DNA of 64,000 nucleotides, taken from positions 1,240,001 to 1,304,000 of the forward strand of contig NZ_CACTIA010000005.1 of NCBI RefSeq assembly GCF_902712915.1, given 5' to 3'. The position numbers and the translations under genes are program-made. Below, piece by piece: positions 53,630 to 63,460 of this stretch. How positions within the stretch are numbered: position 1 is the first letter of the stretch; each line of letters opens with the position of its first letter. This DNA is from Acidiphilium sp. C61 (lineage in GTDB: Bacteria > Pseudomonadota > Alphaproteobacteria > Acetobacterales > Acetobacteraceae). The notes below the pieces were generated by a model, which was not told the origin of the DNA, ran no database searches, and saw nothing but the letters and a program-made list of their open reading frames with translations.

Positions 53630-54064
53630 TCAGCCCTCCACCACCGAAAGACCCATCGAGCGGGCCGAACCGATCAGCATGCGTACCGCGCCGTCGACGT
53701 CGTTCGCGTTCATGTGCACCATCTTGGTCTGCGCGATCTCGCGCAGCTGGCTCATCGTCACCTTGCCGACCGTCGCACCCTTGCCGGTTGCGGTCGAGCC
53801 CTTCTGGATGCCCGCGGCCTTCTTGAGGAAATAGGTGTTCGGCGGCGTCTTGGTGATGAAGCTGAAGGTGCGGTCAGCAAAGGCGGTGATCACCACCGGG
53901 ACCGGCATGCCCACTTCCATACCCTGGGTCGCCGCGTTGAAATCCTTGCAGAACTGCATGATGTTGAGGCCGCGCTGGCCGAGCGCCGGACCGACGGGCG
54001 GCGACGGATTGGCCTTGCCCGCAGGGATCTGCAGCTTGATATAGCCGACAATTTTTTTCGCCAT
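53630..54064 (-). CDS. rplK: 50S ribosomal protein L11
   Basis: 144 aa from the ATG at 54064 ([20 protein letters not shown]). The N-terminal domain has [20 protein letters not shown], and the rRNA-binding C-terminal domain has [13 protein letters not shown] at its end. L11 is at the GTPase centre and is needed for RelA activation. It is first in its transcript; nusG and secE are not upstream. Confidence 0.99.
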   Translation of the reverse strand: MAKKIVGYIKLQIPAGKANPSPPVGPALGQRGLNIMQFCKDFNAATQGMEVGMPVPVVITAFADRTFSFITKTPPNTYFLKKAAGIQKGSTATGKGATVGKVTMSQLREIAQTKMVHMNANDVDGAVRMLIGSARSMGLSVVEG

Positions 54065-54183
54065 GAGGCGCACTCCTGATCCGAAGGCGTGCGGCGGGAC
54101 GAGCCCGAAACACGCCAATGGACCGCGGTTCAACCGGCCCGGCCACCCGTGGCCGAACCTCCCGCGTTCCAATTGAGCGCTGG

Positions 54184-54212
54184 CCTATACAGCGCCGCGG
54201 CCCCGCTGTCGA
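54184..54212 (-). promoter_or_regulatory. Candidate promoter of rplK-rplA
   Basis: On the minus strand, -35 TCGACA (54207-54212), 17-bp spacer and -10 TATAGG (54184-54189), about 120 bp upstream of the rplK start. Five of six -35 positions match the sigma-70 consensus. Confidence 0.55.
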
Positions 54213-54317
54213 GTCGCGCGAGACACGTCGCGCCCGGCCCCGGTGGATATGGCAACGGGGCTGCATCACCGCAACGTACGCCCCATATGGGCAGCAACCC
54301 AACAGATGGAGACACGC

Positions 54318-55298
<981 letters not shown>

Positions 55299-55328
55299 TC
55301 TTCGGTTCGTCTCACTGCTGAAAGCATG

Positions 55329-55363
55329 AATGGCGGGCGCCCTTGCGGCACCCGCCATTTTTT
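55329..55363 (+). terminator. Rho-independent terminator of the aldo/keto reductase gene
   Basis: Nine-base arms AATGGCGGG and CCCGCCATT with a 13-nt loop, ending in six T. It lies 30 bp after the stop codon. Confidence 0.9.
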
Positions 55364-55378
55364 CAGCGCACAACAGAG

Positions 55379-55440
55379 GCTCTGTTTTACCAATAGGATA
55401 GAGCACCCATCCGATCCGAAAGGATCGGAAACTGCTCTAT
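55379..55440 (+). repeat. CTAG palindromic element, copy e (linker plus hairpin 2)
   Basis: It begins with GCTCT, the last bases of a lost hairpin 1, then a linker (GTTTTACCAATAGGAT) and hairpin 2. In hairpin 2 the outer arms AGAGCA/TGCTCT surround an inner stem CCGATCC/GGATCGG with a GAAA tetraloop. The right end TAGAGCA (minus strand) supplies the TAG stop of gltX. Confidence 0.88.
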
Positions 55441-56837
55441 TCGCCGAGGGCGGCGAAAATCCGCTTGCGCACCTCGATCGGCCCCAGCGCCTCCATCACC
55501 GCGTCGATCGGCGGGCTGACCGTGCTGCCGGTCAGCGCCGCGCGCAGCGGCTGGGCGACGGCGCCGAGCTTCTTCTCCTCGCGCTCGGCATAGGCCTTCA
55601 TCGCCTCGTGCAGCGCCGCCTTCGAGAAATCGGTGTTGTCGAAATCGAGCAGCAGGGCGGCGAGGTCGTCGCGCGCGGCCTCGGTGAGCAGGGCGGCCGC
55701 CTTCTCGGTCATCGGCAGCGGTGCCTCGCGAGCGATGAACAGGGCGGATTCCGCCAGTTCGGCGAGGGTGCGGGCGCGCTCCTTCAGCCCCGGCATCAGC
55801 ACCGCGATGCGCCCCGCCGCCTCGGTGCCGACCGCGACGCCATGATCGCGTTCCAGCCGGGCGACGACATCGGCAGCAAGGCGTTCGTCCTCGGCCGCGC
55901 GGAGGAAGACCGCATTCACATGGAGCAGCTTGGCATAATCCATCCGGCTCGCGGCGCGACCGACGCCATCGAGGTCGAACAGCGCAACCTGCTCCTCGCG
56001 GGGCAGGATCTCGGCATCGCCATGGCCCCAGCCGAGGCGGAGCAGGTAGTTGCAGAGCGCCTCGGGCAGGTAGCCCTCGTCGCGGAACTGCAGGACCGAG
56101 ACGGCGCCGTGGCGCTTCGAGAGCTTTGCGCCGTCGGCGCCGTGAATGAGCGGAATATGAGCGAAATTGGGCCGCGCCCAGCCCATCGCGTCATAGATCT
56201 GGGCCTGGCGGAACGTGTTGGTCAGATGATCGTCGCCGCGGATGACATGGGTGATCCCCATGTCATGGTCATCCACCACGACGGCGTGCAGATAGGTCGG
56301 CGTGCCGTCGGAGCGCAGCAGGATCATGTCGTCCAGCTCGGCATTCTTCACCCGCACCTCGCCCTGGACGAGATCGTGGATCACGGTCTCGCCCTCGCGT
56401 GGCGCCCGCAGGCGGATGACGGGGTCGACCCCGGCCGGCGCTTCGGCCGGGTCGCGGTCGCGCCAGCGCCCGTCATAACGAAACGGTTTTTTGCTTCGCT
56501 CGGCCTCGGCCCGCATCTCGGCAAGTTCCTCGCGCGAGCAGTAGCAGCGATAGGCCTGGCCGGCGGCGAGCATCTGCTCGGCCACCTCGCGATGGCGGGC
56601 ATAGCGGGTCGATTGATAGACCGGCGGTTCGTCCGATTTGAGATCGAGCCAGTCGAGCGCGTCGAGGATCACCTTCGTCGCCTCGGGCGTGCTGCGCTCG
56701 CGGTCGGTATCCTCGATGCGGAGCAGGAACTGACCGCCATGGTGGCGGGCGAAGAGATAATTGAACAGGGCGGTGCGGGCGCCGCCGATATGGAGCATGC
56801 CGGTGGGCGACGGGGCAAAACGGACGCGGATTGTCAT
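55437..56837 (-). CDS. gltX: Glutamyl-tRNA synthetase
   Basis: 466 aa, class I synthetase. The HIGH-type motif is APSPTGMLHIGGART (8-22) and the KMSKS-type motif is KLSKRHG (238-244). The cysteine-containing insertion CYCSREEL (98-105) is seen in zinc-free GluRS as well. It charges tRNA-Glu. Many alphaproteobacteria carry two gltX copies, one charging tRNA-Gln for the amidotransferase route; which type this is cannot be settled from one sequence. The TAG stop lies in element copy e. Confidence 0.97.
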   Translation of the reverse strand: MTIRVRFAPSPTGMLHIGGARTALFNYLFARHHGGQFLLRIEDTDRERSTPEATKVILDALDWLDLKSDEPPVYQSTRYARHREVAEQMLAAGQAYRCYCSREELAEMRAEAERSKKPFRYDGRWRDRDPAEAPAGVDPVIRLRAPREGETVIHDLVQGEVRVKNAELDDMILLRSDGTPTYLHAVVVDDHDMGITHVIRGDDHLTNTFRQAQIYDAMGWARPNFAHIPLIHGADGAKLSKRHGAVSVLQFRDEGYLPEALCNYLLRLGWGHGDAEILPREEQVALFDLDGVGRAASRMDYAKLLHVNAVFLRAAEDERLAADVVARLERDHGVAVGTEAAGRIAVLMPGLKERARTLAELAESALFIAREAPLPMTEKAAALLTEAARDDLAALLLDFDNTDFSKAALHEAMKAYAEREEKKLGAVAQPLRAALTGSTVSPPIDAVMEALGPIEVRKRIFAALGE

Positions 56838-56876
56838 GCTCCCGGCGCTATCACGAAACGGCGCGGGGATGAACCC

Positions 56877-57719
56877 TTACCAGCGGAACCCGCCGATGAT
56901 GGCGCGCGGATCGAGCCCGGCGGCCGCGCAATCCGCGCGCGCCTCCGCCGGCGTGGCGACATGGATGCCGGACAGCACGAGCACCGAGGCGATGCCGGCC
57001 GCCTTCGCGCCGGCGATGTCGGTGCGCAGCGAGTCGCCGAACGCGATCGTCCGCCCCGCCTCGGTGCCGAGCATGTCGAGGGTCGGGCGATAGACGGCGG
57101 GATCGGGCTTGCCGCGCCAGATCACCCGCCCGCCCCAGGCGGCGTAGCGCTGCGCCAGCGCCCCGGCACAGATGATGCGGCGCCCGTCGCGGATCACCTC
57201 AAGATCCGGATTGGCGCAGATCATCGGCAGCCCGGCGCCGAGCGCCTCGCGGAGCAGCGGATCGAAGGCGGCCGGGTCGTCGGGCGGTGCGAGATCGTCG
57301 GGGCCGGTATTGAGCAGGAAATCCGCCGCCTCCGGCCGGTCGGCCTCGGCGAGGCCGAGATCATCGAACAGGTTGCGGTCACGCGGCGGGCCGAGATGGA
57401 ACAGCCGCTCGCCAAGCCCCGCGAAATCCGGCTCGGTGCGCGACACCAGGGCGGTGCGGACGGCCTCGCCGCTGGTCATGATCCCGTCGTAAAGCTCGGG
57501 GCCGATGCCCATCGCGGCCAGGGCGGCGGCAACCGGTTCCCTGCGGCGCGGCGCGTTCGAGAGAAAGACGACGCGCTTGCCGGCCTCGCGCAGATGACGG
57601 AGGCAGGCGGCAACGCCGGGATACGGCCGCACCCCGTCATGCACCACCCCCCAGAGATCGACGATGAAGCCATCATGATCGCGGGCAAGGGCTTCGACGC
57701 TCATCGGGGCTTCGGTCAT
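56877..57719 (-). CDS. HAD-superfamily class IIA hydrolase
   Basis: 280 aa. Motif I reads VDLWGVVHDG (20-29), so the second Asp of the classical DxD is replaced by Trp, a feature recalled for the subfamily TIGR01459. Motif II is FLSNAPRRR, the lysine of motif III is in WRGKPDPAVY, and motif IV is FGDSLRTDIAGAKAAG. The C2A cap lies between. The substrate is unknown, probably a sugar or nucleotide phosphate. Its ATG overlaps the pyrD stop by 4 bp, so it is coupled to pyrD. Confidence 0.9.
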   Translation of the reverse strand: MTEAPMSVEALARDHDGFIVDLWGVVHDGVRPYPGVAACLRHLREAGKRVVFLSNAPRRREPVAAALAAMGIGPELYDGIMTSGEAVRTALVSRTEPDFAGLGERLFHLGPPRDRNLFDDLGLAEADRPEAADFLLNTGPDDLAPPDDPAAFDPLLREALGAGLPMICANPDLEVIRDGRRIICAGALAQRYAAWGGRVIWRGKPDPAVYRPTLDMLGTEAGRTIAFGDSLRTDIAGAKAAGIASVLVLSGIHVATPAEARADCAAAGLDPRAIIGGFRW

Positions 57720-58780
57720 GGCGCGATCTCCGCGAGCCGGTCGGCATCGCGGCCGACAAGCCCGGCCAGTGTCGCCGCGCCATACTGGTCGAGCAGGGCG
57801 GACAGCCCGGCGGCAAGGCGGTGCAGCACCGCCGGTCCCTGATAGACGAAGGAGGTATAGACCTGGACGAGGCTGGCGCCGGCGCGGAACTTGGCAAGCG
57901 CCTGCTCTGGCGTCGCCACACCGCCGACCCCGATCAGCAGCAGCCGGTCGCCGGCAAGCAGGCGCACCCGCGCCAGCATCCGTGTCGCGCGGTTGAACAG
58001 CGGCGCGCCGGACAGGCCGCCCGCCTCGCCGCGCGCCACGCCGCGCAGGCTGTCGGGCCGGGTGAGCGTGGTGTTGCTGACGATCAGCCCGGCAACGCCC
58101 CGGCCAATCACCATCTCCACCAACTCCGGCAGAACCGCCTCGTCGAGATCGGGCGCGAGCTTGACGAACAGCGGCGGCGCGCCCGGCGCCGCGGCGCGGA
58201 TCGCATCGAGGATCGCGGCCAGCCGGTCGGTCGCCTGCAGGTCGCGCAAGCCCGGCGTGTTCGGCGAGGACACGTTGATGGCGATGTAATCGGCATGCGG
58301 CGCCACCGCCTGGACCAGGGCCGGATAATCGGCCAGCGGGTCCGCACCTTCCTTGTTGATCCCGAGATTGGCGCCGATCGCCGCTTGCGTGCGGTCGGCG
58401 CCGGCGAGGCGGGCGGCGAACCCCTCGATGCCGCCATTGTTGAACCCCATCCGGTTGATCAGCGCCCGGTCCTCGGCGAGGCGGAACAGGCGCGGCTTCG
58501 GATTGCCCTGCTGCGGCCGCCGAGTCACCGTACCGGCCTCGATGAACCCGAACCCGAGGCGGGACAGCCCGGCAAGGGCGACGGCGTCCTTGTCGAACCC
58601 CGCGGCAAGCCCGACTGGCAGCGATATCGTCCGCCCGAAGGCCGACATCGCAAGGCGCGGATCTGCGGGAATCTGGCGCCGCCCGGCGAGGCCGAGGCGC
58701 AACCCGGTCAGCGCGACGTCATGCGCCGTCTCGGGTTCCAGCAGACGGAGCGCAGCCGCGGCGATATCCGCGACAGGCAT
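57716..58780 (-). CDS. pyrD: Dihydroorotate dehydrogenase (quinone), class 2
   Basis: 354 aa from the ATG at 58780. An N-terminal amphipathic region (MPVADIAAAALRLLEPETAH) is used for membrane association in class 2 enzymes. FMN and substrate motifs are GLAAGFDKDA, NRMGFNNGG, NVSSPNTPGLRDLQ (with the catalytic serine), NTTLTR and IGVGGVATPE. It oxidises dihydroorotate to orotate with quinone as acceptor, in pyrimidine synthesis. Both ends overlap neighbours by 1-4 bp. Confidence 0.97.
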   Translation of the reverse strand: MPVADIAAAALRLLEPETAHDVALTGLRLGLAGRRQIPADPRLAMSAFGRTISLPVGLAAGFDKDAVALAGLSRLGFGFIEAGTVTRRPQQGNPKPRLFRLAEDRALINRMGFNNGGIEGFAARLAGADRTQAAIGANLGINKEGADPLADYPALVQAVAPHADYIAINVSSPNTPGLRDLQATDRLAAILDAIRAAAPGAPPLFVKLAPDLDEAVLPELVEMVIGRGVAGLIVSNTTLTRPDSLRGVARGEAGGLSGAPLFNRATRMLARVRLLAGDRLLLIGVGGVATPEQALAKFRAGASLVQVYTSFVYQGPAVLHRLAAGLSALLDQYGAATLAGLVGRDADRLAEIAP

Positions 58781-59223
58781 TACTTCGCGAAGACCACGAT
58801 CTCGGGAGCCGAAGGGGCGGGAACGCCGGCGAGCGGTGCCGCGGCACCAAGCGAGACGCGCTGCGCCGCCACCCCGTCGGCCACGATCGCATCCGCGACC
58901 TGGGCCGCGCGTGGCGCGAGGCGGGCCATCGCCCGCTCGGCTTCGGCCGGGCCACGCGCGGCAGGTGCGGTGACGACCACCCGGAATTCCGCCTTGGGGT
59001 TGATCTTGAGTGCGGCATCCACGGCATATTTCACCGAGGGAGACCATGTCTCGACCGCCTCGGGAATGGTCACCAGCGGAAGCCGCCCGTTGAACGCGGT
59101 GAGTGCCGCGACATCCACCAGCGACGGCGCGCCGGCATACGGCCCGGGCACATGACGGCCAGGCACAGCGCACCCGGCGAGGATAGCTGGAAGCACGAAA
59201 AGCATGAGGGTGGAGCGACGCAT
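58780..59223 (-). CDS. Putative lipoprotein of unknown function
   Basis: 147 aa. A signal peptide (MRRSTLMLFVLPAILAGC) carries the lipobox LAGC with the lipidated cysteine at residue 18. The mature part has no family I can name with confidence; the segment ARGPAEAERAMARLAPRAAQVADAIVADGVAAQRV looks like an OmpA-type helix (residues about 88-122), but the peptidoglycan-binding residues are not all there. The stop overlaps the pyrD start by one base (TAATG), so it is expressed with pyrD. Confidence 0.75.
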   Translation of the reverse strand: MRRSTLMLFVLPAILAGCAVPGRHVPGPYAGAPSLVDVAALTAFNGRLPLVTIPEAVETWSPSVKYAVDAALKINPKAEFRVVVTAPAARGPAEAERAMARLAPRAAQVADAIVADGVAAQRVSLGAAAPLAGVPAPSAPEIVVFAK

Positions 59224-59391
59224 GATCGGCCTTTACTGGAGCTTGTCCGTGGCCTCAATGGCAGGGGGATTAACGAAAGTCTAGATTGCGCGGCGCGGCC
59301 GGAAAATCGCCCGGCCAACCGCCGACGGGTTGTTCCTAACCCGCCGGCAGCGCCCGGCAATCCGGCCTTTCGGCTCAATCCCGGCGGCGGA

Positions 59392-60237
59392 TCAGCCGCC
59401 GATGGTCTTCTGCGTCTGCTCGCCAAGCCCGGCGATGCCGAGACGCACGGTCTGGCCCGGCCGCAGAAACACAGGCTCCGGCTTGATGCCCATGCCGACG
59501 CCGGGCGGCGTCCCGGTAGCGATCACGTCGCCGGGTTCGAGATGGATGAAGCGGCTCACATAGGACACCAGCGTCTTCACGCCGAAGATCATCGTCCGCG
59601 TATTGCCGTTCTGCATCCGCTTGCCATCGACCTCGCACCACAGATCGAGCGCCTGCGGGTCCGGCACCTCGTCGCGGGTGACGAGGAACGGCCCCGTCGG
59701 GCCGAAGCTCGGGCAGCCCTTGCCCTTGTCCCAGGTGCCGCCACGACGGATCTGGTATTCGCGCTCGCTGACATCATTGACGATGCAGTAGCCGGCAACG
59801 TGGTCGAGCGCCGAATCCTCGGCGATGTGCGACCCACCGGTGCCGATGATCACGCCAAGCTCCACCTCCCAGTCGGTCTCCTTCGAGCCGGGCGGGATCA
59901 CGATGTCATCGTTCGGCCCCGAATAGGCGCTGCCGGCCTTGATGAAGATGATCGGCTCCTCCGGCACCTTGAGCCCGGATTCGGCCGCATGGTCGGCATA
60001 GTTGAGGCCGATGCAGATGAAATTCACCGGCCTCGGCACTGGTGCGCCGATCCGCGTGCCGGCGGGCACCAGCGGCAGCGTCGCGGCATCGAGCGCGGCG
60101 AGGCGCGCAAGCCCGGCATCGGAAAGGGTTGCGGCGTCGATTTCGGCAATGACACCGGAGAGATCGCGCAGCGCGCCGGACCCATCGACAATTCCTGGAC
60201 GTTCGGCGCCGACGGCGCCATGCCTGAACAGTTTCAT
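59392..60237 (-). CDS. Fumarylacetoacetate hydrolase-family enzyme
   Basis: 281 aa. The FAH core begins near ICIGLNYADHAAESG (about 74-88) and has the metal-binding acidic residues in KETDWEVELGVIIG and the Asp of NDVSEREYQ, then FIHLEPGDVIATGTPPGVG. The two-domain layout matches the bacterial FahD/YcgM/ureidoglycolate lyase-like group, which cleaves C-C bonds in diketo acids such as oxaloacetate, acylpyruvates or sugar-derived diketoacids. The substrate is not determined. Single gene divergent from the aminotransferase. Confidence 0.93.
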   Translation of the reverse strand: MKLFRHGAVGAERPGIVDGSGALRDLSGVIAEIDAATLSDAGLARLAALDAATLPLVPAGTRIGAPVPRPVNFICIGLNYADHAAESGLKVPEEPIIFIKAGSAYSGPNDDIVIPPGSKETDWEVELGVIIGTGGSHIAEDSALDHVAGYCIVNDVSEREYQIRRGGTWDKGKGCPSFGPTGPFLVTRDEVPDPQALDLWCEVDGKRMQNGNTRTMIFGVKTLVSYVSRFIHLEPGDVIATGTPPGVGMGIKPEPVFLRPGQTVRLGIAGLGEQTQKTIGG

Positions 60238-60399
60238 ATATTTAAACTCCCATTATACTCGTGCTCCGCTTGTAGTCCGCGCGGCGGCGCCGGCCAAGAG
60301 GACCGGCAAGCACCGTGTGATGTTCAGGATAATCGACATCCCATGTTGAACTTGCGCCGTTTCCGCCCGACTTGCTCCTGTCGTGCTTAAAATAATAGG

Positions 60400-60507
60400 C
60401 TAGAGCATCACCCGACCGGATGGTGTCATCTGATCGGGTGAAGATGCTCTGTTTATCAATATGATAGAGCACGACATCCGATCCGAAAGGAGCGGAACGT
60501 GCTCTAG
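60400..60507 (+). repeat. CTAG palindromic element, copy f (full length, CTAG at both ends)
   Basis: 108 bp. It has CTAGAGCATC at the left and CGTGCTCTAG at the right. The linker GTTTATCAATATGAT contains a TATCA-ATA-TGATA palindrome. In hairpin 1 a T-A pair of other copies is changed to C-G on both arms (CCCGA with TCGGG). Unlike the other copies it is in the divergent region upstream of two genes, 30 bp before the aminotransferase start. Confidence 0.92.
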
Positions 60508-60536
60508 TGAGATCTGCTTCATTCAAGGACCGAGCC

Positions 60537-61862
60537 ATGACCCAGCCCGCGCCGCGCTCCAACGAGCCGCTGATCCATCACTGGATGCCGTTCACCGCCA
60601 ACCGCCAGTTTCATGACGCGCCGCGAATCATCGCCCGCGCCGAGGGTGTGCATTACTGGAACACCGCGGGCGAAAAACTGCTCGACGCGGTCTCCGGCCT
60701 CTACACCACGCCGGCCGGGCATGGCCGGCGCGAGATCCGCGATGCGGTGGCGCGGCAGCTGGAAGAGCTGGATTACGCGCCGGCCTTCCAGTTCGGCGTG
60801 CCCGGCTCGTTCCGGCTGGCCAACGAGCTGGCGCAGATGCTGCCGGCCGGGCTGAACCGCGTCTTCTTCGCTGGCTCCGGTTCGGAGGCGGTCGAATCCG
60901 CCCTCAAGGTCGCCATCCAGTATCATCGCGTGCGCGGCCAGGGGCAGCGCCAGCGCTTCGTCGGCCGGGCGCGCGGCTATCACGGGGTCAATTTCGCCGG
61001 CTGGTCGGTCGGCGGCATGGTGAAGAACCGCGAGGCATTCGGCCTCGGCCTGCCGGGTGTGGCGCATATGCGGCACACGCACATCCCCGAGAACCGCTTC
61101 CAGATGGGCCAGGGCGAGCATGGCGGCCTCGATCTCGCCGACGACCTGCAACGCATGATCGACCTGCATGGCGCCGACACCATCGCCGCCTGCATCGTCG
61201 AGCCGATCGCGGGATCGACGGGCGTTCTGGTGCCGCCGAAGGGCTATCTGGAGCGGCTGCGCGAAATCTGCACCAGGCACGGCATCCTGCTGATCTTCGA
61301 CGAGGTGATCTGCGGCTTCGGGCGCACCGGCGCGCCCTTCGCGGCGGATGCGTTCGGCGTGGTGCCGGACATGCTGACCATGGCCAAGGCGATCACCAAC
61401 GGCAACATCCCGATGGCCGCCGTCGCCGTGCGGGAAGACGTGCAGCAGGCGATCCTCGATGCCGCCGGACCCGATGCGGTGGAGTTCTTCCACGGCTATA
61501 CCTATTCGGCGCATCCGGTGGCCTGTGCCGCCGCGCTGGCGACGCTGCGGATCTACCGCGAGGATGACCTGTTCGCCCGCGCCGCGGCACTGGCGCCGAA
61601 ATTCCTCGAACGCATCGCCGCCCTGCGCGACGTGCCGATCGTCATCGACACCCGCGGTTTCGGCCTGCTCGGCGCGGTCGATCTCGCGCCCGAGGGCGGG
61701 CCGGGCAAGCGCGGCTTCGCCGTGCTGCGCCGGGCCTTCGAACAGGGGCTGGTGCTGCGGGTCGCCGGCGATACGGCGATCTTCGCCCCGCTCTTCATCA
61801 CCACCGACGACCAGCTCGACGAGATGTTCGACAAGCTGCGCAAGGTGCTGGCCACGGTCTGA
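60537..61862 (+). CDS. Omega-amino acid:pyruvate aminotransferase (class III)
   Basis: 441 aa from the ATG at 60537, with AAGGAC upstream; an in-frame GTG at 60507 is the last base of the palindromic element and is rejected. The PLP lysine is K284 (TMAKAITNGNIPM), with FDEVICGFGRTG at 254-265 and GSGSEAVESALKVA at 113-126. It is close to beta-alanine/GABA:pyruvate aminotransferases, the enzymes that make malonic or succinic semialdehyde. The next gene is a semialdehyde dehydrogenase, supporting an omega-amino acid catabolic pair. Confidence 0.94.
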   Translation: MTQPAPRSNEPLIHHWMPFTANRQFHDAPRIIARAEGVHYWNTAGEKLLDAVSGLYTTPAGHGRREIRDAVARQLEELDYAPAFQFGVPGSFRLANELAQMLPAGLNRVFFAGSGSEAVESALKVAIQYHRVRGQGQRQRFVGRARGYHGVNFAGWSVGGMVKNREAFGLGLPGVAHMRHTHIPENRFQMGQGEHGGLDLADDLQRMIDLHGADTIAACIVEPIAGSTGVLVPPKGYLERLREICTRHGILLIFDEVICGFGRTGAPFAADAFGVVPDMLTMAKAITNGNIPMAAVAVREDVQQAILDAAGPDAVEFFHGYTYSAHPVACAAALATLRIYREDDLFARAAALAPKFLERIAALRDVPIVIDTRGFGLLGAVDLAPEGGPGKRGFAVLRRAFEQGLVLRVAGDTAIFAPLFITTDDQLDEMFDKLRKVLATV

Positions 61863-61899
61863 CCCGGCGGCCAGCCAGGACACGGAGACAGGATCAAAG

Positions 61900-63330
61900 A
61901 TGTACAAGAACGTTTTGCTGCATATCGGCGGGGAATGGACGAACGCCGCCTCGGGCCGCACGCTCGACGTGATCAACCCGGCGACCGAGGAAGTCATCGG
62001 CACGGCCGCCCATGCCGGCCGCGCGGATCTCGACGCCGCGATCGCAGCGGCCGAGACGGGCTATGCGACCTGGCGGGCGACGCCGGCATTCCAGCGCGCG
62101 GCGCTGCTGCGCAAGGCCGCCGAGCTGATCCGCGCGCGGATCCCCGAAATCGCCACCATCATGACGATGGAACAGGGCAAGCCGCTCGCCGAGGCGAAGG
62201 GCGAAACCACCGTCGCCGCCGACGTGATCGACTGGTTCGCCGAAGAGGCCAAGCGCACCTATGGCCGGGTGATCCCGGCGCGGGCGGCGGGCGTCTACCA
62301 GCTCGTGGTCAAGGAGCCGGTCGGCATCGTCGCCGCCTTCACGCCGTGGAACTTCCCGATCAACCAGGCGGTGCGCAAGGTCTCCGCCGCGCTGGCCGCC
62401 GGCTGCGCGGTGATCCTGAAGGGGCCTGAGGAAACGCCGGGCGCCTGCGCCGAGCTGGTGCGCGCCTTCGCCGATGCCGGGCTGCCGCCGGGCGTGCTCA
62501 ACCTCGTCTACGGCGTGCCGGCCGAGATTTCCGAATATCTCATCCCGCACCGCGCGGTCCGCAAGATCTCCTTCACCGGTTCGACCGCGGTGGGCAAGCA
62601 CCTCGCCGCCCTCGCCGGGGCGCACATGAAGCGGGCGACGATGGAACTCGGCGGCCACGCGCCGGCGATCGTCTTCGAGGACGCCGATCTCGACGCGGCG
62701 GCAAAGATCCTCGCCGCCAACAAGTTCCGCAATGCCGGCCAGGTCTGCGTCGCGCCGACGCGCTTCCTCGTGCAGGAAAGCGTCTATGACGGGTTCATGG
62801 AGCGCTTTCTCGGCGCGGTCCGGAACATCAAGGTTGGCAACGGGCTCGATGCGGGCACCACGATGGGGCCGCTCGCCAACGAGCGCCGCATCCCGGCGAT
62901 CGAGGGCTTCATCGCCGACGCGACGAAGCACGGCGCGAAAGTGGCCGAAGGCGGCGAGCGGATCGGCAACAAGGGGTATTTCTTCCAGCCCACCGTGCTG
63001 ACCGACATTCCGACCACGGCGCGGGTGATGAACGAGGAACCGTTCGGCCCGCTCGCGCTGGTCAACCGGTTCTCCACCTTCGAGGACGCGGTGACCGAGG
63101 CCAACCGGCTTGAATACGGCCTCGCCTCCTATGCCTATTCGCGGTCGGCCAGGACGGTGACGGCGCTGGGCGACCGCATCGAGGCCGGGATGATCTCGAT
63201 CAACCATCACGGCATCGCCCTGCCCGAGACGCCGTTCGGCGGCATGAAGGACAGCGGCTATGGCTGGGAGGGCGGCGCCGAGGCGATCGAAGCCTATCTC
63301 GCCACCAAGTTCGTGACCCAGGCGTCGTAA
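61900..63330 (+). CDS. NAD(P)-dependent aldehyde dehydrogenase, succinate-semialdehyde type
   Basis: 476 aa from the ATG at 61900. Catalytic residues are N151 (FTPWNFP), E249 (MELGGHAP) and C283 (NAGQVCVAPTRF); the C-terminal ETPFGGMKDSGYGWEGG is typical of the GabD-like branch. It oxidises a semialdehyde to the acid without CoA. It starts 37 bp after the aminotransferase and is probably co-transcribed, completing breakdown of GABA, beta-alanine or a related diamine-derived amino acid. Confidence 0.94.
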   Translation: MYKNVLLHIGGEWTNAASGRTLDVINPATEEVIGTAAHAGRADLDAAIAAAETGYATWRATPAFQRAALLRKAAELIRARIPEIATIMTMEQGKPLAEAKGETTVAADVIDWFAEEAKRTYGRVIPARAAGVYQLVVKEPVGIVAAFTPWNFPINQAVRKVSAALAAGCAVILKGPEETPGACAELVRAFADAGLPPGVLNLVYGVPAEISEYLIPHRAVRKISFTGSTAVGKHLAALAGAHMKRATMELGGHAPAIVFEDADLDAAAKILAANKFRNAGQVCVAPTRFLVQESVYDGFMERFLGAVRNIKVGNGLDAGTTMGPLANERRIPAIEGFIADATKHGAKVAEGGERIGNKGYFFQPTVLTDIPTTARVMNEEPFGPLALVNRFSTFEDAVTEANRLEYGLASYAYSRSARTVTALGDRIEAGMISINHHGIALPETPFGGMKDSGYGWEGGAEAIEAYLATKFVTQAS

Positions 63331-63352
63331 GACGCCGAAGCGACCGGGGCGC

Positions 63353-63460
63353 TTAGAGCATCATCCGATCAGATGGAATCATCTGATCGGATAAAGATGC
63401 TCTGATTATCAACAAGATAGAGCACGACATCCGATCCGGATGGATCGGAACGTGCTCTAG
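63353..63460 (+). repeat. CTAG palindromic element, copy g (full length)
   Basis: 108 bp, starting TTAGAGCATC and ending CGTGCTCTAG. Hairpin 1 has inner arms CCGATCAGATG and CATCTGATCGG. Linker GATTATCAACAAGAT. Hairpin 2 has inner arms CCGATCC and GGATCGG. The right CTAG supplies the TAG stop of the minus-strand S49 peptidase gene; the left end lies 23 bp after the aldehyde dehydrogenase stop. Confidence 0.92.

Noticed and set aside
60507..60536. GTG start for the aminotransferase at 60507.
   Set aside because: The GTG straddles the end of palindromic element f and has no ribosome binding site; the ATG at 60537 has AAGGAC and matches the family start.
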